Shown: positions 34,074-45,199, counted from the stretch's first letter. The stretch: DNA of 64,000 nt from Okapia johnstoni (GCA_024291935.2 CM044309.1:36418001-36482000); one strand, 5' to 3'. The notes: generated by a model not told the origin, from the letters alone. Numbers and translations are program-made.

Positions 34074-34969
34074 CCTAAATATGATCCTTGCCAAAAAGCA
34101 TGAGAAGTGAATTTATCATCAGTGAAATTGTCTGAAATAGCTAATAATTTTCTTAGTCCTCTGCTTTCACCAGTGATTCTCAAGCTTTTCTTTTCCTTTT
34201 CTGCCATGGCATAATTAATAATGATTTTCACCTACTCAAAATACTGCCATTAGTTTCATTGCTTGTTTGGTCTGCCTCATATCTAATTTAGATTGTGGCT
34301 TGTGGGTAAGTCCCAATGCACTTGCTACAATTCAGTTGCTTTTTCTTCTCTTGACTCATGATAACCATTGTCTCCAAACCATTGTTGATAAACCTCTAAT
34401 CTAGCTTTCAGAATATGTCAAAGACATACACAGAAAGTGAAATAAGGTCGTGAGCACTAAACAAACAAAAAATTCACAAACAAACAAAAAACTCAAATAT
34501 AACCCATTTTTGCAACCTGATTCAAAAGAGTCATAGTCTCTAACCTTGGGAAGATTAGAGGCCTGGATACATAAATGAAAATAAATAATATAATCTGCTA
34601 ATATATTTAATATAATTTTTATATTTTACTTATTTTAACACAAATATCTGCTTTATATAATTAAAATTTTGTGATTGGCATCTAAATTTTTAACCCATGC
34701 ATTTGCCTAGGAGTTTGCTCTTCATCATTTAAAGATAAAGATATTAATCTATGAACAATTATTGTACTTGATTGATTTATTTATATTGGTTTAGCATTAC
34801 CTTTTACCCCAATTTCATTGTTGTTCTTTTCAAGACATCTCATACTTTTGTCTGTCTCTGATACTATATTTTTAACTGTTATTTTATTTGATGTTCAGAA
34901 TAAATGTATGAATTCAGCTCCATTTTATAAATGAGAAAAATCAAGGTTAAAAAATGTAAGACATTTAAT
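34074..34969. other. Unrecognised AT-rich sequence
   Basis: Nothing recognisable. Confidence 0.4.
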
Positions 34970-35478
34970 ATACCTAGACAGCATATTAAAATGCAGAGAC
35001 ATTACTTTATTGACAAAGGTCTGTATAGTCTAAGCTATGGTTTTTCCAGTAGTCATGTATGGATATGAGAGTTGTACCATAAAGAAAGCTGAGCACCAAA
35101 GAATTGATGCTTTTGAACTGTGGTATTGGAGAAGACTCTTGAGAGTCCCTTGGACAGCAAGGAAATCAATCAATACTAAAGAAAATCAGTCCTGAATATT
35201 CATTGGAAGGACTGATGTTGAAGCTGAAACTCTAATACTTTGGCCACCTGATGCAAAGAACTAACTTATTAGAAACGACCCTGATGCTGGGAAAGATTGA
35301 AGGCAGGAGAAGAGGATGACAGAGGCTGAGATGGTTGGATGGCATCACCGACTTGATGGAAATGAGTTTGAGCTAGCTCCAGGAGTTGGTGATGGACAGG
35401 GAAGACTGGCGTGCCACAGTCCATGATTTCACAAAGAGTTGGACACAACTGAGTGACTGAACTGATCTGAAATGAAGA
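34970..35478 (+). mobile_element. BovB LINE 3' fragment, diverged
   Basis: Sense BovB from CTAGACAGCATATTAAAATG to the tail GTGACTGAACTGATCTGAAA. Its frame is broken by several stops and indels (for example around 35160-35180), more than the copy at 36407. Confidence 0.93.
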
Positions 35479-36406
35479 CATTTCCTCAGAGCCACTTAAC
35501 TTTGTAGACAGAATCTGAAAGCAAAGCTCTGTTGGCTAGGTTCTTAATGGCTCTTGTCACCACTGGCCCACAAAACCAACCTATTTCTCTTTATTATCAT
35601 ATTTTAGTTTTTCAGGAAGTATCTGGTGTGGTAGCAGAGACAAGATGGATATCTATTTTTTCAGAAATAATCTTATATTTTCAAAACCCTCAATCTCTCT
35701 AAGTTCTGAAAATAAAAAACAGCCAAAATAATTGCAGTTTGCCAATATGATATATTTTTCCTGCTCTTTGTCTTTTTCACACTAGCCCTTCCATGTGCAT
35801 TAACTGTTACATATTCTTTCTCATGAAAAATTGCTACCTTAAGTTGTAGATTCAGCTTAGAAATGACTTCTCCCTCTGACTTCTACAACCTAAGACAATT
35901 AGATATCTCTCCACTTTCCATACACTTCATTCTCTTCCCCTATAAAGTGGATATAATAGTACATCCTAATTTATAGATTAATGTTAATATTAAAGGAGAT
36001 GAAGCATGTTGAGTTCTTATAACTGTTTTATACTTAGAACAAGGTATATTGACCATATATTCTCTCAAAATACATATTTCCTAATATGTCTTCAAATATA
36101 TCAACATATATAAGAGCCAATTAAATATAAATGACTACTGTCATAGTATGAATACTACTTTTTACTGGGGGGATAAAATAAGGCTTATAGTCATCAATTC
36201 ATTTGTACCTCAAAAGCAAAACTAACAGGAGAATGATATTTGGGCTAGGGAAATTTGATTGTTTACTTTTTTTTTAAGATAAAATAGAAGTGAGAAATCA
36301 TAAATTTCTTATATATTTAGGTCTTTCACAACTATAAAGCTAAAATGTCTTTATATTTTATTAAATACAAACTGTGAAATTAATATTATAAACATTTAAA
36401 CAAATC
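35479..36406. other. Unrecognised AT-rich sequence
   Basis: Nothing recognisable. Confidence 0.4.
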
Positions 36407-36969
36407 AGCCATGAAATTAAAAGACGCTTACTCGTTGGAAGGAAGGTTATGGCCAACCTAGATAGCATATTTAAAAGCAGAGACATTACTTTGCCAACAA
36501 AAGTCCATCTAGTCAAGGCTATGGTTTTTCCAGTGGTCATGTATGGATGTGAGAGTTGGACGGTGAAGAAAGCTGAGCGCCGCAGAGTTGATGTTTTTGA
36601 ACTGTGGTGTTGGAGAAGATTCTTGAGAGTCCCTTGGACTGCAAGGAGATCCAGTCAATCCATCCTAAAGGAGATCAATCCTGGGTGTTCATTGGAAGGA
36701 CTGATGTTGAAGCTGAAACTCCAATACTTTGGCCACCTCATGCAAAGAGTTGACTCATTGGAAAAGACCCTGTGCTGGGTAGGATTGGGAGCAGGAGGAG
36801 AAGGGGACAACAGAGGATGAGATGGTTGGATGGCATCACTGACTCGATGGACATGGGTTTGGGTAGACTCCAGGAGTTGATGATGGACAGAGAGGCCTGG
36901 CGTACTGCAATTCATGGGGTTGCAAAGAGTCAGACACGACTGAGTGACTGAACTGAACTGAACTGAAGA
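36407..36969 (+). mobile_element. BovB LINE 3' fragment, little decayed
   Basis: Sense BovB ending in three or more (ACTGA) tail units at 36949-36966. A 123-codon frame (36449-36820) reads SRDITLPTKVHLVKAMVFP and [18 protein letters not shown]. It loses phase at the LML block, where one base is missing near 36771 (CCCTGTGCTGG in place of CCCTGATGCTGG-like sequence). Confidence 0.94.
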
Positions 36970-37029
36970 TTGCAAATGATGTTATTCAGCTGATGCTAAA
37001 TGTTTATAAACAGTATAATTATGGTATAA

Positions 37030-37625
37030 ATCTGTATTAGTCAGGGTTTTTCAGAAAAACAGGACAAATAGAAAGTATATATATATAGTTGTTGTTATTT
37101 AGTCACTAAGTTGTGTCCAACTTTTTGCAACCCCATGCACTGTGGCCCACCAAGATCCTCTGTACACAGCATTATCCCGGCAGGAATACTGGAATGGTTT
37201 GCCATTTCCTTCTTCAGGGGATTTTTCCAAACCAGGGATTGAACCTGCATCTGCTTGGCAGGCAGATTCTTTACCACTGAGCCACCTGGAAAGCCCCATG
37301 TATATATTTATACATAAGGAGAATAGCTGTGTAACTTGAAGTCCAAAAACTGGAAGAAGAGCCAAAGTTTCAGTGTGAGTCCAAAACCAAGAAAAAGCCC
37401 AGTGTCCCAGCTGAAACTATTATATAGGAGGAGTTTCCTCTTGAACTTTTTGTTCCATTCAGGCCCTCAATGGATTGGATGAGGCCCCCTCTCACACTGG
37501 GGAGGACAATCTGCTTCTGTCAGTCTACCTATTCAAATGTTAATCTCATCCAGAAAAATGTTTGACCAAATGTCTAGACTCTCACTGGCCTATCCAAGTT
37601 GACATGTAAAATTAGCCATCACATA
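37030..37625 (+). repeat. Old L1M-type 3' end (tentative), split by a SINE
   Basis: CTGTATTAGTCAGGGTTTTTC and an (AT)n patch precede the SINE. After it come AAGAGCCAAAGTTTCAGTG, CCAGTGTCCCAGCTGAAAC, CCCTCAATGGATTGGATGAG, TTCAAATGTTAATCTCATCC and AAGTTGACATGTAAAATTAG. Order and content match a widespread mammalian 3'-end repeat; assignment to L1M is tentative. Confidence 0.6.
37087..37297 (-). mobile_element. Bov-tA SINE inside the older repeat
   Basis: Reverse-orientation full copy: GTCACTAAGTTGTGTCCAAC, GGCAGGAATACTGGAATGG and GAGCCACCTGGAAAGCCCC. Four overlapping open frames here are SINE artefacts. Confidence 0.92.
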
Positions 37626-38589
37626 TTCCTATTCTATATTGAAACTACTTTTTAAAAACTTTGTTCATTTATACTTCATGATAACTTTCCTTTTTTCACT
37701 CATCATCATTTACACACTACCTTTTCTATAGTTTTGTTTGTTTTTCTTGTTTTTCACTTAGCCTTTGGCTATTGGAGTATAACTAATTGTTGCCAGAGAG
37801 ATTAATTTCAGTGCTTTAACACGTGAGTGTTCAATATGAAAGCATTCTGCTATTAGAATAGCATCTAACTGATCCAGGTTGTGTTTATATTTTTAAATAT
37901 GCATTATAACATAAATGAAAGAACAAAATGAAATAAAAATAGAAAAAAATTCAGACTTTTAAGATATATACCCTGAACTCAAGAAATACATAGATTACAA
38001 TTTAAGAAGTATGTTGTTAAGGGTCTCTGAAGCTTATAAATTAGTCTGAAGTTTATAAATCAGTCTGAAGTGAAAGACTACTTTAATAAAAAGAAATTTG
38101 AAAAAAATAAAATGCTTTTGTTATAAAATTATTTTAGTAACAGAGAAAAATCTCCATCAATTTCTCCTATTTTTCATATAACTTTTCCTTTGTCAGTCAG
38201 CAAATAAAAAACTGCATTTCTTACAAACTAGTACTCAACATTAGTCCACTTCATTATGTCTTCACTGTTTATACAGTGAATATTGTATACACTCTGTGTG
38301 TATATACAGTGAATATTCATTGTAGATGACACATGAAAAATGAACAGATGAATGGGTAGAGATAGAGATAGATAGATAAAATAGATAGATGAATTTCTGG
38401 CAAAAAGATTTTTACCCAGTAATTGGTTACGAATATAAGAAATGAACCATTTTATTTCAAGGGGTAAAGGAATAAATAAACTTTTAAAATTATCTCCTTG
38501 GTAGATGTCTCCTTCCTTAAATTGTTTCTCAATTTAATACGTCAGTTCACTTATCACCACCCTCACTGTTCATTTTGAACTCATTTGAA
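37626..38589. other. Unrecognised AT-rich sequence with a GATA patch
   Basis: Contains imperfect (GATA)n at 38356-38390 and a local repeat of TATACAGTGAATATT (38269-38317). No gene structure seen. Confidence 0.45.
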
Positions 38590-39095
38590 ACATGTCTGTG
38601 CCAGTTATGGATCTTTCAGCAGTGCATTTATACTTTTCGACTGATCAGTGAAAATGGGTGTGGGGCCTTTAAATATTTTTCCTTTGCCAGCTGGCACTAA
38701 AGTTTTGTTACTCGAGGGTCTAGGGAGGAAAAGTTTTCCTTCCTGTGCCCAGTTGGCTGGCCTCTGCAGTCCCAGTTTCTCCAGCACTACTCTCCTGTAG
38801 GGCTTGGTGGCCAGAAATATCCAGAAACCACCAAATCTATTACGTGTTCCCTCTGGAAAAACACCTCCCTATTCACAGCTTTCTTATGCAGCCTAGAAGG
38901 CTGATTTTTAGCAATTCCAAAAGACACCCTCTGGCAAATTCCACCAGCAGGGCATCACAGCAAATTCTCTGCCTTCCAAGGAGCCACAGTCAGGCCTTCT
39001 CCACCATGTTGGGATTTCAGCCTTGGGGAGATACTGGTGTTTACCTGATCATTGTTCTGTCTCTACTTTTGATGAAGTGGCTAGTATATATTAAT
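38590..39095. other. GC-richer block of unknown origin
   Basis: Base composition is visibly richer in G and C than the flanks. A 119-codon frame (38745-39104) is open on the plus strand and a 60-codon one on the minus strand. Neither has a motif I recognise. CAGGGCATCACAGCAAATTC and GGAGCCACAGTCAGGCC recall old LTRs, but no LTR ends were found. Confidence 0.35.
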
Positions 39096-39112
39096 ATAAT
39101 ATAGCAAAGCAT

Positions 39113-39312
39113 GGTAAGTCAGAGGTACAGAATCTGGTTGCAATGCAGGAGACCTGACTTCAGTCCCTGGGTCAGGAAGATCCCCCGGAGAACAAGGTGG
39201 CAACTCACTCCAGTATTCTTGCCTGGGAAATCCCATGGACAGAAGAGCCTGGAGGGCTGCAGTCCACGGGTTCTCAAGAGTCAGACACAACTAGTGACTA
39301 AACAACAACAAC
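39113..39312 (+). mobile_element. Bov-tA SINE with 12-base target duplication
   Basis: Sense copy ending in (AAC)n. ATAGCAAAGCAT occurs at 39101-39112 and again at 39313-39324, fixing both ends. The head is altered (GGTAAGTCAGAGGTACAG) relative to other copies. Confidence 0.95.
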
Positions 39313-39344
39313 ATAGCAAAGCATAGCATAAACTTGATCGTATT

Positions 39345-39752
39345 ATTTGAGTTGAATTTTTTCTCCCCCAAATTCAGATGTTGAAGTGCTAATGCACAAT
39401 ACAGCAGAATGTGATCTGGAAATGAGTTAAAACGAGGCCCTTAAGATAGCCCCACTACAACCCAAATGATGTTCTTACAGAAAGAAGAAATCTGGACATG
39501 CAGAGACACCAGGGATGCACACAAACACACACACACACACACACACACACAGAAGAAAGACCTTGTGAGGATACACAGAAAAGACAACCATGTACAAGCC
39601 AAAAAGAGCAGTCTCAGGAGAAGCCAAACCTTGCTGACACATTAATCTTGGACTTTCAGCCTCCATAACTGTGAGAAAATTAGTTTTTGTTGTTGAAGCC
39701 AAACAGTCTGTGGTACTCTGTTTACGGTAGCCCTAGTGAACTAATACAAATA
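39345..39752 (+). repeat. MaLR LTR (MLT1-like) with internal (CA)n
   Basis: CCCCCAAATTCAGATGTTGA, GGACTTTCAGCCTCCATAAC, TGTGAGAAAATTAG and CGGTAGCCCTAGTGAACTAA match a MaLR LTR. A (CA)n tract lies inside it at 39525-39551. It is a distinct copy from 5682 and 33597. Confidence 0.75.
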
Positions 39753-40076
39753 TATTCTCTTACTATATTACACATTATATCTGGTATTGCTACATTATTT
39801 AGAGCTCCTGTTAATTCCCATTGGCCAATCCCTCCTTACTCCAATCCCTTGTTATAGTTCAATAATTTTCTATAATACTCGTTCCTTGTTCAAATTGCCT
39901 TGTGCCTTCTCTCTCTCTTAATTGCATCCAGAGTGATGCAATGTTCTAGCAAACACAATTTGTTATCCTCTCTAAATCACATAATGCCCACTAGAGTGAG
40001 AATGAAAAGATTTTCAAAAGTTCTGAAAGTTTTTTCTTAACCATACAGAGACCCCCCAGATGAGAGAAAGTTATGC
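39753..40076. other. Unrecognised sequence
   Basis: Nothing recognisable. Confidence 0.4.
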
Positions 40077-40086
40077 TTAGGTATGG

Positions 40087-41420
40087 GTTCAGCTCAGTTG
40101 CTCAGTCATGTCCGAATCTTTGCTACCCCATGGACTGCAGCATGCCAGGAGTCTCTGTCCATTACCAACTCCCGGAGCTTGCTCAAACTCATGTCCATTG
40201 ACTTGGTGATGCCATCCAACCATCTCATCCTCTGTTGTCCCCTTCTCCTGCTGCCTTCAATCTTTCCCAGCATCACGGTCTCTTCCAATGAGTCAGCTCT
40301 TCGCATCAGGTGGCCAAAGTATTTGAGTTTCAGCTTCAGCATCAATCTTTCCAATGAATACTCAGGACTGATTTCCTTTAGGATGGACTGGTTTGATCTT
40401 GCAGTCCAAGGGATTCTCAAGAGTTTTCTCCAATGACACAGTTCAAAAGCATCAATTCTTTGGTGCTCAGCCTTCTTCAGAGTCCAACTCTCACATCCAT
40501 ACATGACCACTGGAAAAACCATACCTTTGACTAGATAGACCTTTATTGGAAAAGTGATATCTCTGCTTTTTAATATGCTGTCTAGGTTGGTTAAAACTTT
40601 TCTTCCAAGGAGCAAGTATCTTTTAATTTCATGGCTACAGTCACCATCTGCAGTGATTTTGGAGCCAAATAAATAAATAAATAAAGTCTGTCACTGTTTC
40701 CCCATCTATTTGCCATGAAGTGATGGGACCAGATGCCATGATCTTAGTTTTCTCAATGTTGAGCTTTAATCCAACTTTTTCACTCTCCTCTTTCACTTTC
40801 ATCAAGAGGCTTTTTAGTTCTTCTTCACTTTCTGCCATAGGGGTGGTGTCATCTGTGTATTTGAGGTTATTGATATTTTTCCCGGCAATCTTGATTCCAG
40901 CTTGCGCTTCAACAAGCCCAGCATTTTGCATGATGTACTGTACATATAAGTTAAATAATCAAGGTGACAATATACAGCCTTGACATACTCCTTTCCCGAT
41001 TTGGAACCAGTCTGTTATTCCATGTCCAGTTCTAACTATTGCTTCTTGACCTGCATACAGATTTCTCAGGAGACAGGTAAGGTGGTCTGGTATTCCCATC
41101 TCTTGAAGGATTTTCCACAGTTTGTTGTGATCTACACAGTCAAAGGCTTTGTCATAATCAGTAAAGCAGAAGTAGATGTTTTTCTGGTATTCTCTTGTTT
41201 CTTCGATGATCCAGTGGTTGTTGGCAATTTGATCTCTGGTTCCTTTGCCTTTTCTAAATTCAGCTTGAACATATGGAAGTTCACAGTTCACACACTGTTG
41301 AAGCCTGGCTTGGAGAATTTTGAGCATTACTTTGCTAGTGTGTGAGATGAGTGCAGTTGTGCGGTAGTTTGAACATTCTTTGGCATTGCCTTTCTTTGGG
41401 ATTGGAATGAAAACTAACAT
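40087..41420 (-). pseudogene. BovB ORF2 reverse transcriptase domain, frame-broken
   Basis: On the minus strand, 40959-41420 is open and encodes RT blocks VFIPIPKKGNAKECSNYR, FTDYDKAFDCVDHNKLW and CQGCILSP. 40641-40931 is open and holds the catalytic box as Y-T-D-D (40848-40859), both aspartates kept. 40106-40615 encodes the C-terminal region. The frames are separated by shifts near 40945 and 40635, the latter beside a (TAAA)n expansion at 40669-40684. The first catalytic Asp (FTDY) and the YxDD pair survive, but the protein is not continuous. Confidence 0.9.
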
Positions 41421-41460
41421 TTTCCAGTCCTGTGGCCACTGCTGAGATTTCCAAATTTGC
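40087..41460 (-). mobile_element. BovB LINE, 1.37 kb, 5'-truncated, with target duplication
   Basis: Reverse-orientation BovB from the 3' end (CAGCTCAGTTGCTCAGTC) through the whole RT domain. TTAGGTATGG (40077-40086) and TTAGGTATAG (41461-41470) flank it, a 10-base duplication with one change. It is 5'-truncated in the linker before RT. Confidence 0.95.
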
Positions 41461-41470
41461 TTAGGTATAG

Positions 41471-41974
41471 CAATTCATTATCCACATAACCTCACCTGTT
41501 GTAAAAATGTTATTTTTTTAGTTTAGAAAAGATCTAGCGTACATTTTCAGTTCCTTCCCCCGAAAGTTTTAGACATTATCAAATACCCTGGTGAAATCAA
41601 GGCCAGTTATAACACTTCTCTTGGTAGTTGGATTTAGTAAATTCTATCTTTTCATTAACTGTTAATTATCTGTTCAGTTCCTCATATTGCCCCGTGGATA
41701 AAAATGTGTATAAGATAAGACTAATGCATACAGTTCACTTTATAGCTAATGTGTAAATAAATTACAGTGATACACATGAGAACAGGCTATTGTTGAGATA
41801 TGAACAAAATTTTACAGAGAATAGAGATATTAGTTCATACTGATGTGGTTTGGTAAGACAAGCAGCATCGCACAGGTGATATGTAAATGAATGAATTTTG
41901 AACTTAAAATAATAATACACCAAACTAGGAAAAGCTAGGCAAAGGAATAATACACTAATAATATTTTTTTTAAA
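41471..41974. other. Unrecognised AT-rich sequence
   Basis: No retroviral 5' LTR was recognised here although an ERV follows. Confidence 0.5.
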
Positions 41975-41975
41975 T

Positions 41976-42730
41976 GTGGCAAATTCTGGTATAGTGACAA
42001 GCCAAGTATGTATAGAGAAAATTCCTTATCAGCAGTGTGGAGAATGGCTTGGTAATGAATCAGTAGGGAAGAAGGAGGATGAGATAGCCGCCCTCCCCAC
42101 TGGGAATCAGGCGGTCCCAACTATAAAACCAGACTGGGACTACAACACAGCTAAAGGAAGATGGGATCAGAGTCATTTTGTCAGATGCATTCTTGAAGGA
42201 CTCAGGCAGGCGTGCTAAGCCTTTAAACTATGGCAAATTGGCAAGTATAGAACAGGAGGAGAAGGAATCTCCTGGCAAATTCCTGGATAGCCTGAGAGAA
42301 GCCCTTCACAGGTTCACTGAGATTGATCCTGAAAGTGAGGAGGGAAACGTGATCTTAAAAGATAGATTTCTCACTCAGTCGGCTCCAGATATCCGCTGTA
42401 AGCTATTAAAATGGGTGTATGGACCTAACCAGTCTTTAGATAATCTGTTACAACTGGCTCAGACAGTCTACTATTGTAGGGAATATGAGGAAAAAGAAGA
42501 AAGGCAGAAAAAGACAAAGGAACAGGCGGAAGCCTTCACAATGGCTGTAAGAACTGCTCTTAAACAGCCTGATAAAAATGCCCAGAGGGACCCAGGTGAA
42601 AAGGGATGGGCTTGCTATCACTGTGGAAAGGAGGGGCACCTCAAGGGGGATTGAGCTCAGGCATCTAAGCCACCCTGGCTCCATGTCCGGTCTGCAAAGG
42701 ACCACACTGGAGGAGAGACTGCCCCCAGAG
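41976..42730 (+). pseudogene. ERV gag remnant (capsid C-terminal part and nucleocapsid)
   Basis: Structural polyprotein remnant. The first frame (41976-42218) carries the IKPDWDYNTAKGR capsid block. The second (42178-42654) carries YGKLASIEQEEKESPGKFLD, a charged EEKEERQKK stretch and a zinc knuckle. The two overlap in different frames, marking a frameshift near 42210. The first knuckle has CX2CX4H but its last Cys codon is a TGA stop (42652-42654). A second CX2CX3HX4C knuckle (42684-42722) lies in another frame. In intact viruses gag forms the particle and the knuckles bind RNA; this copy is doubly broken and N-terminally incomplete. Confidence 0.88.
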
Positions 42731-42859
42731 GTGTAGGTTTCAGGGGTCGGACTCTCAAGACAATCAGGACTGAAGGTGCCCAGGGGTCCCCATACAAGCT
42801 CCCGTCCTAATTACAGCTGAGGAACCCCGGGTATTAATAACTGCTGGGAGGTCAATCCG

Positions 42860-42965
42860 TCGATTTCCTTTTAGATACTGGGGCGACTTCCTCCGTGCTT
42901 ACTGAAGCCCCTGGCCCACTTTCTTCCAGATCCGCTTCAGTAATGGAACTGTCTGGACGAGTCAA
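42860..42965 (+). pseudogene. ERV aspartic protease fragment
   Basis: The active-site tetrad D-T-G-A is encoded at 42874-42885, preceded by two leucines and followed by T-S-S-V-L, as in retroviral proteases that cleave gag and pol polyproteins. Only about 35 codons remain and the flap and C-terminal blocks are missing. Sequence passes directly into env at about 42966, so the rest of pro and all of pol are deleted. Confidence 0.8.
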
Positions 42966-42968
42966 AAG

Positions 42969-43265
42969 ATGGCCCTGATAATCTATGTGAGCCTACTTCT
43001 GCTGACTCCAAAGATCCTGAGTCTGCCGTTTGATCCTCAAGACAATGCCTTCCTGTCCTGGGCTCACTCCTATGCAGCATTTCATAATCGGTCTAACTGC
43101 TGGGTCTGTGGAGCACTCCCCTCTTCATCAGTGGAAGGCTTCCCCTGGTGGACACCTCCACTTCAAGGAAAAGACTTTCTCCAAGTCTGCGAATACCTTC
43201 AACAACAATCGCATGTGATGCCTCTTCTTCAGCTGATGACATCTAACAACCTTAAGATGGACTGA
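42969..43265 (+). pseudogene. ERV env N-terminal fragment
   Basis: A 98-codon frame starting with ATG and a hydrophobic signal-peptide-like stretch (ALIIYVSLLLLTP), followed by an NCWVCG motif of the CXXC type seen in class I env surface subunits. It stops at 43263-43265. Homology-like sequence continues out of frame for a few hundred bases, with more stops. No fusion peptide, immunosuppressive-type region or intact transmembrane subunit was identified. The fragment is too short to form an envelope. Confidence 0.7.
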
Positions 43266-43577
43266 TGTAACTATGGACATAACGCGACTTTTCATTTTGA
43301 TTTTAACTCGGTTAAATGACTATTTTGCCTTACGTCTGTAACTGTATAATGGGGTTTTCTAACCATCTAAAGCTTTTAAGTTACAAATGGTTGTCCAAGC
43401 TCCTATGAGTGCCATAGCCTCCTCCAACTATTACTTGGGGCCCCTGGATCAGAGATTCTCAATATGAGGGTTAGGAGAATATGCTGCCTCAACAATTTAG
43501 GGACCATGCCCCTAAACAGCAGGAAGTAGTTATGGAATGAAAACGACGCCCCTTTCCCTTGGCAACATAATTCTCCT
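43266..43577 (+). pseudogene. Decayed env/pre-PPT region of the ERV
   Basis: Multiply stopped sequence between the env fragment and the polypurine tract, probably the end of env. No domain can be named with confidence. Confidence 0.5.
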
Positions 43578-43904
43578 AAAAGAAAAGGGGGGAATGAGAG
43601 AGACATTTCCTAGGCAGGTTGATAAGAAGTCTAGGGGTCCCCACAGAGAGAGGGGTCTGGAATTCTCAAGGAGGAGAAAAGGACAAACCTTTTCTTTTCT
43701 CTCTACATTCCTAAGGATTATATAACAATAGTGTATCCTGCCTGAGGACAGTCTCTGGATTAAACTCTCTGGATTCTAATTCTGTTATCTTAAAATGTAA
43801 ATTATGGGAGTAGGTCTGTCTTTACAAGGATTATAACAATAGTGTATCCTGCCTGAAGGACAGTCTCTGGATTAAACCTTCTGGCTAATCCTGTTATTTT
43901 AGAG

Positions 43905-43910
43905 TATATA
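43905..43910 (+). promoter_or_regulatory. LTR TATA-like box
   Basis: TATATA in GAGTATATAACTCC, just after the duplicated block and about 90 bases before the AATAAA. This spacing fits the U3/R boundary of a class I LTR. Confidence 0.5.
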
Positions 43911-44010
43911 ACTCCACTGCTGACACTAGCAAGGGGGTACTCTTTCTGCCCCCTTCTGATGCCTGTGTCAGAAGCTTTCTCTATCCCTTTTGTACTTTAA
44001 TAAACTTTAT

Positions 44011-44040
44011 TACACACACATACACACACACACACACACA
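44011..44040. repeat. (CA)n microsatellite at the LTR end
   Basis: Tandem CA units with one T interruption. A new tract at the LTR terminus obscures the element boundary. Confidence 0.9.
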
Positions 44041-44404
44041 AAGAAAAGGTAACTGCAAATAAAGTATAAACTATATATGTGCATATAGGTCTTCTGTTTA
44101 TCAATATTACAATATAAAAGTGTTCATCAAACTTTGATCTCAAAGCTTTATATTTGAGTGTGGCCTAAGCTAAATGACCATCTTCCTAAGGCTGTAAGTG
44201 ACTATATACAATGGATATGAAAAAGAATTTTTGACGGTAACAAACAACTCCCACTTGTCTATGAGATCAGTTTCCGAGGCTCTGTTAGACACATAGGGCT
44301 TCTGTCTACATGTTGATTCCTCCTGGCCCTGTTTTGTCTGTTTGTTTTGTTTTGTTTGTGTTAGTCAGCAAAATTTAATAAAGCACCACCATGTCATAAG
44401 GACT
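44041..44404. other. Unrecognised sequence
   Basis: Includes a (TTTG)n-like patch at 44338-44358. Nothing else seen. Confidence 0.4.
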
Positions 44405-44688
44405 CTAACTGCTGCTACTGCTGCTAAGTCGCTTCAGTCGTGTCCGACTCTGTGCGACCCCATAGAGCGCAGCCCGCCAGGCTCCCCCTGTCCCTGGGAT
44501 TCTCCAGGCAAGAGTACTGGAGTGGGTTGCCATTTCCTCCTCCAATGCATGAAAGAGAAAAGTGAAAGTGAACTCGTTCAGTTGTGTCCGACTCCTAGCG
44601 ACCCCATGGACTGCAGCCCACCAGGCTCCTCTCTCCATGGGATTCTCCAGGCAAGAGTACTGGAGTGGGTTGCCATTGCCTTCTCTGA
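44405..44688 (-). mobile_element. Bov-A2 SINE (dimeric), reverse
   Basis: Left end is the CTG/GCT-repeat tail, then TAAGTCGCTTCAGTCGTGTC, CTGGGATTCTCCAGGC, the linker GTGAAAGTGAACTCGTTCAG and a second Bov-A unit CATGGACTGCAGCCCACC. Two Bov-A units joined by the AGTGAAAGTG linker define Bov-A2. Confidence 0.95.
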
Positions 44689-45199
44689 TTTACATGTATA
44701 TATATGCGTAGACATATACACAATGTTAAGATTGATTAATATGTTTAGATTTAAAGTTTCACATCAGCTTTCCTCCAAAGAATTCTAGCAGCCACTATAA
44801 CCTAAATACATTATTTTATTAGGGATTATAAAATGATGACCTTCTATAGTTTTCCTTTATTTATCAGCTGACATTCTTTTATTAAACATTTCCCATTGTC
44901 AATAATTTGATTACTTTCAGGTGCTACTTTATAGGAGGCAGAATAAATGCTTCCCTCTATCCTTTTATTCACTGCTGCTGCTAAGTTGCTAGTTTTCAGA
45001 ATAACAAATTAGTCTCCTAGCAGTTTCTAAGAGTAACCAATCAGGGTTACTTTTAATGTCAAATTATGATAAAGACTTTAATATTTTTCTGTTTTTCAAC
45101 AAGCTGCAATTATTTCTATGTTGGTGCTCAAATTGTTCTATCTCTTGAGCAGAGTTAGACACCTCAAATTAACTTCAACCTTTTTTTTCTCTAGAAGAA
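44689..45199. other. Unrecognised AT-rich sequence
   Basis: Nothing recognisable. Confidence 0.4.

Larger units (their letters stand above)
41975..44040 (+). mobile_element. Defective class I endogenous retrovirus (gag-pro remnant, env fragment, 3' LTR)
   Basis: In order: gag capsid end and nucleocapsid (41976-42730), a protease remnant (about 42860-42965), an env N-terminal fragment (42969-43265), decayed env and a polypurine tract (about 43578-43594), then a 3' LTR. No pol (RT, RNase H, integrase) and no 5' LTR were recognised in 2.07 kb. The gag layout with two zinc knuckles and KPDWDYNT-type capsid sequence points to a gamma-like (class I) ERV. Exact family not assigned. Confidence 0.85.
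43595..44040 (+). repeat. ERV 3' LTR with internal duplication
   Basis: Begins TGAGAGAGACATTTCC right after the polypurine tract AAAGAAAAGGGGGGAA. It contains a TATA-like TATATA (43905-43910) and an AATAAA (43999-44004). An 80-base unit (43713-43792) is repeated at 43826-43901. The end runs into a (CA)n tract, so U5 is short or replaced and the terminal CA cannot be fixed. Confidence 0.8.

Noticed and set aside
41976..42654. Possible domesticated gag gene (PEG10/RTL-like)
   Set aside because: The frame shifts near 42210, a stop replaces the last zinc-knuckle cysteine, and an LTR plus env remnant follow. This is a decayed ERV.
42969..43265. Possible syncytin-like env gene
   Set aside because: Only 98 codons remain and no transmembrane subunit is intact.
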